A stretch of 64,000 nt of DNA from contig NW_020194691.1 of assembly GCF_002865645.1 (NCBI RefSeq), forward strand, positions 558,001 through 622,000, given 5' to 3'. A model generated the notes under the pieces. That model was given only the letters and a program-made list of their open reading frames with translations. It searched no databases and had not been told where the DNA came from. A program made the translations under genes and the position numbers. Shown in pieces: positions 1 to 11,978 of this stretch (positions are counted from its first letter, which is position 1; each line of letters opens with the position of its first letter). The DNA is from Hyaloscypha bicolor E (Eukaryota; Ascomycota; Leotiomycetes; Helotiales; Hyaloscyphaceae).

Positions 1-1720
1 GGCAAGATTATAACTTTGTATTCAGGAATTACTAGCTTAGTCAAAGATACTTGAAAAAGGCACTAGGATACCGTATAATAAGTAGTCCAGGCTATACTCT
101 TACTTATCCATATCTCTCTAGATATCTGGACCTCTCCAAATCAATTACTTTTACTTATAATCTGTAGCCATTTTACTATATATAATAGAAAGTAATAAAA
201 GGCCCTTCTTGCTTTAAAGCAGGTTCCTGGCCATAGCTCAGAAACTCAAATATTAATCCTTTGGCTAGTTCTTTAAGATTATGGTATTACTTATAAGCTT
301 GGAGCTATTATATATAATAATGCCTTAATAAATAATATCCTTTATTAATTAGTTTAAAAGGAGCTAAAGGATAAGCTAAGCTTGAACTAGGAGGCAGATT
401 ACTAGTATATTCACTATCTGGGCTATATTATTAATCTAGTTATATAAGCCTTCTTATTTACAAATCACGTTAGCTTAGAAAACCTTGATTTATATAATAA
501 GCAGGAGTGGTATACTAGAGTCTTTAATATAATAGAGGTAATAAAGGCCCAGTTTAGGCTAATAGGATCCCTTGGTCAAGTATATAATATTGTGGTTTAT
601 ATTTATAGGTTAGCTAGAAGAATAGAGGAGTTTTATATACTTGCGAAAAGGCTAATTCTAATAGATAATTATATAAGGTAGAATAGCTAGTATAAGATAC
701 TTTATATACTACTTGATTTAAGACCGGTAGTAGAAAGGTATTATTAAAACTATAAGGAGGAGCTTAAAGAGGATATCTTGACTCCTAAAGATTAGAAAAA
801 GCTTTATATAATTAAGGACTTCCTTGTATTCTTTATACGAGCTATTCTTATAGCTGAGGGCTTAACTTCCCTTAATTCTACCCTCTTTATAATAGATATC
901 TTAATTAAATACCTCTAATAAAAGAATATAAGTTATCCTTTTCTTTTATATAATTTTATATAATTATACTAATTCTAATAGGCTAAATATTAGAAAAGTA
1001 AAGATCTAGAAAAGAGAGACTTCCTTTATTGAATCAAGGCAGTATATAAGGTTCTGGATAATTATTATATAAGAACCGATATGTCTCTAGTTTATACTAC
1101 TATATTAATCTTAAATCTTTATAATTATATAAGGTATATTAAGATATACTAGCCAAAGAAATAGTTAAAGCCAGTCTTAGCTAAGGTTAAAAAGTTCTGG
1201 GAGAAATATTGGGAAAGGCCTATTATTATACCTATACTACTAGCTTTTTGGTATAAAGGCTTGTCTTATAAGATACCAGAACTAGATATATATAATTATA
1301 TTACCTTGTCTCTTAGAGCAGAAGCTCGTCCTATAAGTCAAGACAAGTTTGAGGACTATAACTTACTAGAATCATATAATCCTAGTAAATAGGGGGCCCT
1401 TATATAGTAGTATTAGGATATATAGAGATAATACTGGCCAAGACTCTCTCTTATAGCTATTAATATCCTCTCTATTCTATTAATAAGTAATAAGCCAGAG
1501 AAAGTATTTTTAGGAGAATATTATATAGTAAGCTGGGATAGGGTATAAATAGAAGCAGAGATAATTGAGATATAAGAGTACTTAAAATACTAGAAAAGAA
1601 GTAGGATTCTGAATACTTTCCTTAAGACTAAAAGAGTAATCTAAAAAAGAAGAGAGATTCTATACTTTTTATATAATACTTTAAGGCCAGATTAGAATCT
1701 CTTTTCTTAGTTTTTAGGTA
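1..1720 (+). mobile_element. RIP-degraded hAT-family transposase relic (truncated by the window edge)
   Basis: The block is AT-rich, almost lacks CpG and is crowded with TpA. Read on the plus strand it still resembles a hAT transposase. Around 400-470 the frame gives a Y-I-x-Y-L-G-Y-I-I-N-L-x-x-x-A-F-L-F pattern, like the HRIRCLGHIINL core of fungal hAT proteins. Around 1453-1614 it gives I-L-S-I-x-x-I-S-x-K-P-E-K-V-F followed by S-W-D-R and K-R-S-x-I-L, matching the C-terminal hAT dimerisation segment. TAG and TAA codons occur where Trp, Gln or Arg are expected, as C-to-T and G-to-A mutation would produce. No open frame survives. The 5' end lies outside the window and I did not find terminal repeats, so the limits are approximate. 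Confidence 0.75.
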
Positions 1721-2632
1721 CTATATAAAAGTAATTGCAATTATAAGTAAAATCAAAAGAGGGTAAATATTGAGAGCTTAATATAGTCTATTAAATATTA
1801 TATAAAAGCCAGGTAATTATATAATATAAAGAGAGTAAGTAGCTCTATCTAGAACCTATAAACTTACTAGCCAGGATAAGCTCCAGGCTTTGAAACCTGT
1901 CCACTTTATATAATTTTAGGAGATTTAGGCTTTTCTCTAGAACCTCCCTCTTCTCTATTATTATTAATATCTTATATAGTATATTGGGTCACATGACTAT
2001 AACGAATATAGTTACCACATGCCCTATGCCATTCTCTACCAGGAACCCTTAAATACTCTATAAATATACCTTAATCCTTACTATAAGTAGTATAAGGAAT
2101 CTGGGTATTAACTTTGCTACTATATTACTTAGTACAGATTATATAAACTCAGGAGAAGTAACTTATACTCGCTGGGTCAAGATTATATTAATAACCTCAG
2201 GGAGAAGTAGGGTATTAAAGATACCAGGAGTATAGAGATCCTTAATTATAATATCTGAGGGTTCTGGATTATTAATATTAAAGGTACGCTTCTGCTAAGG
2301 GCTACTATTAATAACTAAGGGCTGGAGCTTATTCCCTCCTATACAAAGGAAGTACTAAGCCTCAGTATTATTAGAGGGGTTTATACGAGTCTAGATAACG
2401 AGATCTTATTGAGCTTGGGCTGCTATTATATATATATATATATATATGAAGTAGTATGTATAAAGTATTATATATGAGGTATATATATGGAGTATATAAG
2501 GAGAGAGAGAGAGTATATATATATGTAAGGAAGTTAGAGAGAGGGCTAAGAGCTAAGAGCCTATTATATAGATATCTAGGGCCAAAAATGACTCAAATGG
2601 GAGCCTGAATAATTCAGATTAAGCTGTGAATT
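1721..2632. other. AT-rich decayed repeat DNA with microsatellites
   Basis: Same base composition as the hAT relic but no recognisable protein. It includes a (TA)n run near 2427-2448 and short GA runs near 2502-2512. Probably further RIP-mutated transposon sequence. Confidence 0.5.
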
Positions 2633-2875
2633 AAGCTGTGAATTATATAGTTATTTGGTATAGTTCAGACGATACGGGGAAAATAATTGGCTAGAGCCTT
2701 AGAAATAGGGCTATAAAGCTGTGAATCATATAGTTATTTACTATAGTTCAGATAATGGAATTAAAATAATTAGCTAGGGTATTAGAATTAGTTATATTAA
2801 GCTGTGAATCATATGATTATTTAGTAAATCAGATGGTGGGGTCAAAATAATTAGGTAGGGCCTTAGAAATAGGGC
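2633..2875. repeat. Three tandem copies of an 83-bp repeat
   Basis: Copies begin at 2633, 2716 and 2799 with AAGCTGTGAAT, followed by a TTATTT segment and an AAAATAATT-GG/AG-CTAG block, and end near a CCTTAGAAATAGGGC box in copies 1 and 3. The spacing is exactly 83 bp twice. Copies differ mainly by transitions, consistent with ageing or RIP. Confidence 0.85.
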
Positions 2876-2888
2876 AAATACTGACTAA

Positions 2889-2956
2889 GTATCGATAGAA
2901 CTATCGATACTATCGATACCTTACGATTCTGGCATCGATTCCTATTGATACCGGAA
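2889..2956. repeat. Cluster of ATCGAT palindromes
   Basis: The palindrome ATCGAT occurs four times (near 2891, 2903, 2913 and 2934), followed by a related ATTGATACC. It marks the boundary between AT-rich repeat DNA and normal-composition DNA. Confidence 0.5.
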
Positions 2957-4806
2957 ATTAAGGAATTTTTGCCGAGCCTGCACCAAAGCGATAGGAGGAA
3001 TGGACATCTTAGACAAGCCCATGTTGCAGCATCCATATTTATTTCCGTAGCGGTTCATCTATGTAACAGATATTGTTCCGTAGTTTCGATATAGATCAAA
3101 TATGGTCCGGACTTCTTTACCGACTGGATCAAGTTTTTCATGTCATCTTCTTCGCAGAGCTTCATCCGCGGGAAGACGGCTCAACTCAGACTGTTTGGTC
3201 ATTTGCAGTCAGATGGCGGATACACGACTCTTCATTGGGACATCCCAGGACTTGACGCTTCTAAATGATAACGCTGCCTAAGAAGATATATAGCACAGCT
3301 CACAATGGCTACACGCCTATAGAAGTATGAGCGTAATTATATGTTTAGGGATATGAGAGTCATACCAGACAAGTCGTAGAGAGACGAAAATATAACCACT
3401 GATTATCAAATCCATACGAGGGTGAGCGAAAACCACAATCGAAGGTCAAGTACCATTACATGTCGTAGCCTGCCCGTAGCTCCTGCCTCCATTTTTGGTC
3501 CTCACGGAATGGGTCCTCACGGAATGGAACCTCATGGAAAGCATTAATGGCACCACGCAGCAGGCCACGAAATGCTTCCACCCCAGGTTTTTTAGGTCTG
3601 CTATAAATTACCCCTTACAAGAAGCAAGTTTGATGTTTAATGCCATACAAAGGCTCCACAGAAAGTCCGTATGCGTCCATCTGCATAACTTGAGTATCTT
3701 GAAAAACCTAGACAGATGGAGTTGCTTACTGCAGGATGAATAATGCCGGAAGTTGGGATAAGACCGAGTCTTGCTCAGCTTCCATCCATCCACCCCCATG
3801 AGACTCGCAACTGCAGAAAGTATATCGCCGAACGACAGGTAGAAGATAAACGTTCTGATCGGCTTGTGAAACAAGAATGACGAGCAGTCCGTTCTCAAGA
3901 TGAAACCACCGCCGGCCAGAGGAAGCACCGAGGAGACCCTTCCTGCCTTTGTGGAGGTTGCTAAGTTACTTGTCTTTCCAACCCATATTCTTTGTGAATT
4001 TGATTTTCAATTACAAAAGAAGTGGAGATGTCGATCCACTCTGAGATAAGAGACGCATTAAATGCATACCGCATAGATATCAAACTAAAGAACAAGAAGT
4101 GAATATCATCGGCTGGGATGCGGAATTTCTCGGGGCCGGAAAATCCATTTTGAAATGTGTCTGCTTGAAGAGCTTCCGCTCTATCGGAGCGGAAAGACAG
4201 ACGCCACCAGAAGGGAGGCGGATGGGAGAACGCGGAACACCGCATTCTAATGGACTGATGGGCTCCAAAGCGATTTTCAAGTTTGCTGCCAAAGAAAGTG
4301 TAGAGAGTAATATACTGCAATGCAAGCTCCATTACCGTAAGACGCCGTAAAGTCTGTATTTGGAGCCTTCACGGACTGACACGCAACGGGCCAGGAGCTA
4401 ACCTAATATAGAAAGGATAAATGTGGCGGCCCAATAATTCAACCCTTCTCGCCCACTTAAACCCTAAGGAGCCCCTCCTATTACCAAAAAATAGCCTTTC
4501 GTCAGGCTCCCTCGAGTTCAGTAATCTCTGCTCGATTACACTAGCGATATCTTCGCAACTAAGATCTTATAAATCTGCGATCTCTGAAAGGAAGGCTCTA
4601 CGACATACCCCTTTTCACATGTGTTGCGCACGGTAACCTTACGGAACAGGAGCCAGAAGAGAGAGGCCGCCCCGAAGACTATCGTGGGGACTCCACACAC
4701 TATACCTTGTTCAAAAGCCATCACTTCCCGACATTTGCGGCTTACTCCGTTTGGTATCAGCCACCCGAGACACGACATTTCTTCGGACCTACTCAGCTGC
4801 ATCTAT
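2957..4806. other. No supported gene
   Basis: Moderate-GC sequence. Open frames up to 123 codons overlap on both strands without recognisable domains or convincing splice continuity. A short direct repeat, GGTCCTCACGGAAT, occurs twice at 3497-3526. Confidence 0.4.
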
Positions 4807-5051
4807 TACCCGTTCGTACCTTCCACTAGTTTCCACTGGTGGTTCGTGAAAGCGACCTGGCCATACTAGCGACCTGGCCAAGTATTTCACATAGTAATTT
4901 GTGTAGGAGGTACTTGTAGCTAGCTGGTCTGTGCTGGTCTGCTACAAATTTAGCGAGGAACACCAATTTTGGGGGGTTGGCCAGGTCGCTAGTATGGCCA
5001 GGTCGCTTTCACGAACCACCAGTGGAAACTAGTGGAAGGCACGAACGGGTA
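4807..5051. mobile_element. 245-bp foldback / MITE-like element with 75-bp inverted repeats
   Basis: Positions 4807-4881 and 4977-5051 are inverted copies that match over 75 bp with about one mismatch. Each arm contains the 12-mer GCGACCTGGCCA twice, separated by TACTA. The 95-bp centre has no coding potential. No clear target-site duplication was seen, so the superfamily is unknown. The near-identity of the arms suggests recent origin or constraint on pairing. Confidence 0.8.
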
Positions 5052-6155
5052 CCCGTTTCGTGGCAAGTCGGAATATCTGGCCAGTTATGCACCAGCGATC
5101 GTGAACGCATTTAGTTCGCAAGCCCACGGCAGCCCCACGTTCTAAAAAGGAAGACCCTTACTGACGAAAACAAGGAATTTGTCTCACTTTCTGCAGACAA
5201 CGCATAGCCCTGATCCCAGCTTGTGAGGCATTTGGGTGGGGACACGCCCAATAGACTTGCCTGGACCGAAATTTGACTTTCCACAATGTTTCGAATCCTG
5301 CATTCGGGGCGATTGGCTTTAGTGTGACGGAGCTCCTTGCCAACCACGCGGCATGGCTGCGGTGCAAGCTTTCTAGCCAAGAAAAATTTGAATTGGCCTG
5401 AATTACAGAAAGCTTGCCCTGGTAATGATAGTAAAGTTTAGCAAACTTTTTCGCCAGCCTCGTAAATTCCAGCCTGCCCAGGACGCTGGAGAAGGCTCGT
5501 GATACAACGATATAACCTCCCATTGACTGTTTTTCTAAGTTAGAGAACATACAGACCCTGCGCTCCTTTATCATGAGTGTTCGTGGTTGGGTGATTTCGT
5601 GATCCAAGGGGCGTCGATGCATTCGTTCTGTCCCGCTTCCACACCCACTTTCTGGCCCACAAACAGACTGACCATGCAGTGGTGAAGAGGCCCCCATTTG
5701 CAATAAAAACGCCTCATTGCTTGGATGTTCTCTTTCCAGGATTCCACAATTACAGGCTCTTTATGCAAGTCTTAATTCGGAAGGAGCAACTAGAGCGCAA
5801 AAGGTTTCAGCAGGCTGACTCAGAGAACAAAACGACCCCCCCTTCCTGCGTTTCCCCATGGGGGCCCCGTATTATTGGCCGGCGTTAACTTCCAAACATC
5901 GGGTGCTCTCGGGACGTCGAAACTCTCAAAAGTCCAACACGCCTTGAGGTCAAAGATAAAAGGAAAAGATAGCCCCGATGTGTTGACAGAGCAGTGTCCT
6001 CCTTCCTCGAGAAAGTTTGTTCTTTGCTCAAGTTGGCAGAGACAGACCTTACACAATTCTATATACATGCTCATCACCCATTCCATTGCGAACAAACACC
6101 ATACTCCTCATCGAGCCAAATATCCGAGGAGTTGTTGAACTCAAAAGACGCAAAG
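5052..6155. other. No supported gene
   Basis: Contains an open frame of 181 codons at 5158-5703 on the minus strand, but with no recognisable motif and with overlapping frames of similar size. The last few hundred bases probably hold the promoter and 5' UTR of the JEN-type transporter. Confidence 0.4.
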
Positions 6156-7885
6156 ATGGGATACCTTGGCAGCCGTTTCTCGAGCGTCCTTCCTACGTAC
6201 GATCCCGCTCCAAATCCATTCAAATTGCTAGCGTCAGTGAATCAGAAGCAATGGATGTTTTTCCTCGTATGTTTACGTCCAATTTTTCCTCATCCTGATT
6301 CACGCCCAGAGTCTAAAAGATTTCCAGATCGCATTCTTTGCGTGGACGTGGGATGCCTTCGACTTCTTCACGGTGTCCTTGACTGTCAGCGACCTCGCAA
6401 CACAATTCCATAAGACAAATGCTGATATCACTTGGGGGATCACACTTGTTCTTATGTTTCGATCTATTGGTGCTATTACCTTTGGTATTGCCTCTGATCG
6501 ATATGGACGGAAATGGCCCTTTGTGATCAACAATTTGTTGTTTATCGTTCTTGAACTCGGCACCGGGTTCACTCAAACGTATCACCAGTTTCTCGCCGTC
6601 CGCGCTCTATTCGGCATTGCTATGGGTGGTCTGTATGGAAATGTAGCGGCTACTGCACTTGAAGACGCTCCAGAAGCAGCAAGGGGTATTCTTTCTGGCA
6701 TGATGCAGCAGGGCTATGCATTTGGATATCTCCTAGCCACAGTGTTCTCAAGGGGACTAGTTGATACTACCTCTCATGGGTGGCGACCTCTCTTCTGGTT
6801 TGGTGCCTGCCCGCCGGTACTACTCATCGTCTTCCGTCTGATGTTGCCGGAGACAGATGCATATGTCGAACGGGTTGCAATGAGAGCGGAACTCGACAGT
6901 GTTGGGAAAGTCTTTATCACTGAGGGGAAAGTGGCCATGAAGAAACACTGGTTATTATTGATATACATGGTCTTGCTCATGGCAGGATTCAACTTTATGG
7001 TAAGCCTAGATTTTGTCATCTGGACCACCTTCTTTCAAACCCTCTTACTAATCACTTCTTCATAGTCCCACGGATCTCAAGATCTATACCCGACTATGCT
7101 GACGAACCAATACAACTTCTCCGCTAATGAGGTCACCGTCACACAAGTCGTTGCCAACCTTGGCGCCATGCTCGGTGGAACGACAGTTGGTTACTCATCA
7201 CAGATCTTCGGCAGACGATTTTGTATCATTGTCATGTGTGTTCTTGGTGGTGCTTTACTCTACCCGTATACTTACGTTAGCAATACTGGAGTCATTGCGG
7301 CAGCCTTTTTCGAGCAGTTTTGTGTCCAGGGAGCGTGGGGTGTTATTCCGTAAGTAGCTTAGTTCTTGTTTAAGAGGCCAAAAAAAAAATCTGACTACCC
7401 ACTTAGCATTCACCTTATGGAACTCTCACCACCAGCTTTCCGGACCTTCGTGGTTGGAACATCCTATCAGCTCGGAAATCTCGTCTCCTCCGCTTCTTCC
7501 ACTATTGAGGCCACAATTGGGGAGCGATTCCCCTTGGCTCCCAAGATCAGTGGCGGCAAAGCGACCAAGAGGTACCAGTACGGGAAAGTTATTTGTATTT
7601 TTCTCGGATGTGTGGGTTCTCCTGCCTCTCTTTACACCTTCGCCCTAATTCCAGGATTCCGCACAATGATAGGTGGCTAATGTGCGTACATAGGTCTTCG
7701 CATACAATCTGCTTCTTACATTCCTCGGCCCCGAAGACCGAGGCCGCAGTATGCGTGTGTTTGATGACGACGACATTGAGGATGTAAAGGGCCATCATCA
7801 TGCTGTCATGGAAGGCAACTTGGAGGAGGTTCCTACAAACCGCATTCGAAAGAACGGGGCGGTCGAGCTAGTTGAGAACGTTTAG
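6156..7885 (+). CDS. JEN-type monocarboxylate (lactate/pyruvate) proton symporter
   Basis: Spliced model: 6156-6266, 6328-6999, 7066-7349, 7407-7611, 7694-7885. All frames join cleanly and give 487 residues, near the usual JEN length. The product is a plasma-membrane major facilitator carrying short-chain monocarboxylates with protons. The decisive motif is N-F-M-S-H-G-S-Q-D-L-Y-P-T (residues 259-271), formed exactly across the second intron. It fits the JEN signature NXX(S/T)HX(S/T)QDXXXT. Also present are W-T-W-D-A-F-D-F-F in TM1, the major-facilitator loop D-R-Y-G-R-K after TM2, and an acidic, His-rich C-terminal tail. The start is the first in-frame ATG of the conserved N-terminal exon. 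In yeasts such genes are induced by lactate and repressed by glucose; nothing here shows this directly. Confidence 0.9.
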
Positions 7886-8865
7886 GTTTAAATTTCCCTA
7901 GTGGAAGACCGAATCTTCAGTAAAATGGGTTGGGCTCAAATTTGGGAGCATGATCGTTCTGCTCTTCGCTCTCGTGCGACGTCTGGGAGTGCTTCATCGC
8001 CGTCTGTCTCCGCAACGAAGCCATCTTTCAAGAACGCCCGCACACCAGAGTTTAACGTTTGCAGACAGCCAATTGATCAATTTAGGAGATGGTCTTATGA
8101 ACAGGGGTGGTCTTATACGAGAGGGGTGCGAGTGGGTGGCTTGCATCCCTCGTTCTGTGGGATCGCGCATTCATGCGTCTCGCTTCCCTGAACAAATTTC
8201 ATTCTTTGTTGCTTTCCGTCGCATCATGATTGGACCTGACTTGCTTGAACGCGTCGTCGTACCCCACATCCCCCTGTTTCTTTCGAAACTCTACATTGGA
8301 AGATGCGATCCCATTAGTGTTGGGTATCTAAGCATCCTACGAGCGTCATGTTCACGAAGCCGACATGAATAAACCCTCCTCTCAAATTATTGGTGACAAA
8401 AGAGAACGGGATATTTTGCGCTTTTCTTCGAAATCCTTCTCGGGGCGGGCCATATCTGATCTGATATCGGTTCCTCGAAACCGTAGTCTTTCTTCCGTCG
8501 GCTGCGGGTCTCGGCACCTGCGACGCTTGTGTGGCTTTCATTGAAGAGGTTTGCCAATCAAAAGTCGACCACCAACGCCATTTCGATTGTCCAGGAATGT
8601 CGGCCGTCAAAGAATTCCAACAGCATTCTAGCGTCGAACAGGGCACCTTCCATTCGGCCCACACGTACGGACGTATTACCACGCCACTTGCAAGGATCTC
8701 AACTTTCCACCTTATATTACAGCCACAACGCACCACCAGAGCACACAACCCAGATGTGTGTATAGCCCTCCTCGTTGGGATCATTTTAGCACTTAAATAG
8801 AGGCTTTTGGTTGTGTATAGGAAAAGTTATGACTATTGAAATCGCGTGCGGCGTTCGGACCCTTG
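7886..8865. other. No supported gene
   Basis: 3' flank of the JEN gene. A minus-strand open frame of 156 codons (8314-8784) has no recognisable domain and is overlapped by frames on the other strand. Confidence 0.4.
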
Positions 8866-8867
8866 TA

Positions 8868-10252
8868 ACCGAACTCCCTACCAAAAGCACGACCCCACCA
8901 AAAGCACGATTTAGCGAATTTTTTATTTCTTAATAATTAGATAACTATAAATCCGTTTTATATAATATTTCATATATGAGCTCTATATATATAATAAAAT
9001 AATAAAATAAAATAATAATAAAGTATTTTGTATAATTAAAGAAAATATTTCAAAAGATATATATTTTATTTAATTTATTAACTTTTAATATATTTTAATA
9101 ATAAATATAAAAAATAATATAAAATTATATAAGTTATATTTTATTTGTTATAGTAACTTAAAATATATAGAAATAATTTATTAAAACCTATTATTTCTAA
9201 ATAAAATCCAAGTTTAAGTTAATTTTTTTACAAAAATATTTTTTTTAAAAAACTTTTTATAAAATAAAAGCTAATAAAGTATATATAATAAAAATTATTA
9301 ATTTTATTTCTAATATTATATATAAGATATCTATTTATTAGTTAATCTTTATTAAAAGCTCTTTATATATTTAATTTTATAATTTTGAAAATATCGTATT
9401 TTAAGATATTATAAAAAACTAATAATATTAACTTTATTAATAATCTTATATAATAATTATGATTTCTTTAAGCTAATATTTATTTTAATAGATTCCATTT
9501 AAATATTCTTTAAGTAATATCTTTATTATAATTTTATATAAGCTTTTTTTAATTATTTAATATATAAATCTCTTAATTATTATTAATTTATAAGATATTA
9601 ATAAAAATAGTATAAACTTTTTATTATAAATATAACTTTAAGACATAATTAAATAAAAATAATAAAGAGATTCTTATATATATTAATATAATATTTATAA
9701 ATTCGATATTAAGTAATTAATAATATATATATTTATTATATTTATTTATATAAAGCTTTAATAATTATGATTTTTATATTTAAAATATCAGTTCTTATAT
9801 AAGATATTATATATAACTTTATATCTTATTTTTATATCTTATAAATACTTTTTTATTTAAAATTAAAAATCAAAAAAATTAAAATTTTAAAAGTTTAAAT
9901 TATTAGTTTTATAATTAAGCCTTTTATACTTATAATATATATAATTTTAATATATATCTTAATTATAATATTATAAAATAGTAAATCTAGAATTTTTTTA
10001 CTTTATAATATTATATAATATAAAAATTATATTAGTATTTATTATATATAACTAAAATAAGAAAAAGCTTATTATATTAAGAAGTATTAAGTATTTTGAT
10101 TATATAATATACAAAGTATATTCTAACTATTTGAAAGATCCTATATTTAAAAAATTAGATCATTTTATAAAGTGGTTATTCTTTAATTAATTAAACTATT
10201 TTTATGTAAAACGTGCTTTTGGTGGGGTCGTGCTTTTGATAGGGACTTCGGT
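8868..10252. mobile_element. RIP-ruined 1.4-kb transposon with 41-bp inverted repeats and TA target sites
   Basis: Terminal inverted repeats lie at 8868-8908 and 10212-10252 (ACCGAA..CTCCCTA..CAAAAGCACG type) with about two mismatches. They contain an internal duplication of ACCAAAAGCACG. Both ends abut a TA dinucleotide (8866-8867 and 10253-10254), as expected for Tc1/mariner insertion. The interior is almost pure A+T with no open frame. Size, TIR length and TA sites fit a Tc1/mariner element whose transposase has been destroyed; the superfamily is inferred from the ends only. Confidence 0.8.
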
Positions 10253-10643
10253 TACGGTAGTGGGGTCGTATTACTTTACGGGCGGTACCTCCGTACATGC
10301 GTCTCCTCCCAAACCATACCATTCCATTCCCAGCCTTTCTCTCGCCCCGTTCCCCTGCAGGTGCTCTCCCAAAGCCACACACGGATCGGGCCCACGTCCT
10401 CGTGGCAAGTGGAACCCTCTGCCAGGAAGACCCGTCGGCGTTTGAGGGGTGTCATGCAGGCCCAGAAATCTAATCACCCCTCAGCCCTCACCGAAGCGGA
10501 GAACCCTGCTTCCAAGTGTCTGTCAAGTGGTTTATTACTACAGATCGGATGCCTCTGCAGAACCTTCGCTTTTCATTCCCCACATATTTCAACATCGCGG
10601 CGAAACCTCGAACACCGCTCTCTCCAACGCTCAAATCAACACA
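10253..10643. other. Upstream region of the receptor gene
   Basis: GC-rich, pyrimidine-rich sequence between the transposon edge and the receptor start. The frame of the first receptor exon stays open back to an ATG at 10449, but that extension has no conserved features. It probably contains promoter and 5' UTR; the transposon lies only about 390 bp from the start codon. Confidence 0.4.
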
Positions 10644-11978
10644 ATGCCCAGTTCGACGTCCTCCTTGGTTCCGCAGGCAACGCGAGGTCCCAATGGATAT
10701 TTTCCGTATCCATACAGCTCCGATACTCTTGTGGGTGACCTGAGAACGGCCCTTCTACCAGTTGCAATCATGGCCTTGGCATCCTTTGTGAGCACTATCG
10801 GTTTGACCTGTTTTATCACCCACCGCATGATCTTCTGGAGGAAGTACTATCGCACTTATCCTGGCTATAATCAGTACCTCCTCTTGATCTTTAACCTCAT
10901 CCTCGCCGATTGCCAGCAGTCAATAGCCTTTCTTATTAGTTTCCATTGGATCGCGAAGAAGGGTATCCTGGCTCCAACCGCAGCTTGCTTTATTCAAGGA
11001 TGGCTTGTCCAGGTTGGAGATGTTTCCAGCGGCATTTGGGTATTATCTATTGCTATTCATACCTGGTTTTCGGTCGTTAGAGGGCGCCAAGTAGAATATG
11101 TCCGCTTTTGTTGTTGCCTTATTGGGATCTGGGTTTTCATTATGCTCCTAGCAATTATTGGACCCATTGCGCATCCGAAGAATTACTTTGTGGACACTGG
11201 GGCTTGGGTATGCTACTTCTTATCCTGGCCTCCCCCTTTTCTCTTTTCCTCCTTGCCACTAACGATTAATGGAATAGTGCTGGATAAACCCAGATTATTT
11301 TAAATATGTGAGCTCTCTTTCTATCTACCACAATCGCAATCCGACCTCTATTAGCTTTAAATTCAATAAAAGCTGACAAAATGCCTTCAGCGTCTCGGCC
11401 TCCACTATTTTTGGATTCTCCTCTCACAGTTCGGCAGCGTAGTAATATACGCTTACATTTTTTGCCTCCTCCGACACCGCATAAAGCAGGTGCTTCCCGC
11501 TTCTCGAACCGCAAGCTCCCAAAAGATCAGCCGGGCTGCACGACTCCTGGTCCTCTACCCCATCGCCTACGTCACCTTGTCGCTGCCACTTCCTGCCGCG
11601 CGCTTGGCCGTTTGGAGCGGCGCAAAAGTCTCCCTGACATTTTACTGTATCGGGGCAACTCTGATGACATCTTGTGGATTTGTCGATACCATCCTCTATA
11701 CCCTCACACGACGAGTGTTGGTCAGCGAAATTAACGATTCGTCAACCAGCCAGGCCTTTAGCACTGCAAACAGAACGGCTGGTAATCATACGATTCTAGA
11801 GGGAGATGATGGAGTAATGATATCACTTGGAAAGAGGGGCAAGAAGACGCAAGGAGTGAGTGCTTCAGATAGCACAGAAGACATTTGGAATATTGTAAAA
11901 ACAGATTCCTTCGAGGTAAAGAGCGAAACTTTGCATGAGCAGAGAGCGTCAGCCTCGACGGCTGAGGAATATAGATAG
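10644..11978 (+). CDS. Git3/Gpr1-like seven-transmembrane G-protein-coupled receptor
   Basis: Exons 10644-11207, 11278-11307 and 11391-11978 give 393 residues. The middle exon is only 30 nt and encodes C-W-I-N-P-D-Y-F-K-Y; the next exon opens R-L-G-L-H-Y-F-W-I. This W-I-N-P..LHYFWI passage is characteristic of fungal receptors with Git3 and Git3_C domains (glucose/cAMP-type sensors). TM1 starts near residue 40, an L-A-D-x-Q-Q segment lies in TM2, and a C-F-I-Q-G-W segment lies before TM3. After the last TM (F-V-D-T-I-L-Y near residue 295) comes a hydrophilic cytoplasmic tail of about 90 residues. The start at 10644 (M-P-S-S-T-S) was preferred because the upstream extension looks non-coding. 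The ligand is unknown; signalling through a G-alpha/cAMP route is inferred from the family. Confidence 0.82.

Noticed and set aside
5158..5703. 181-codon minus-strand frame
   Set aside because: No motif, no signal or TM, poor start context and overlapping frames; not enough to call a gene.
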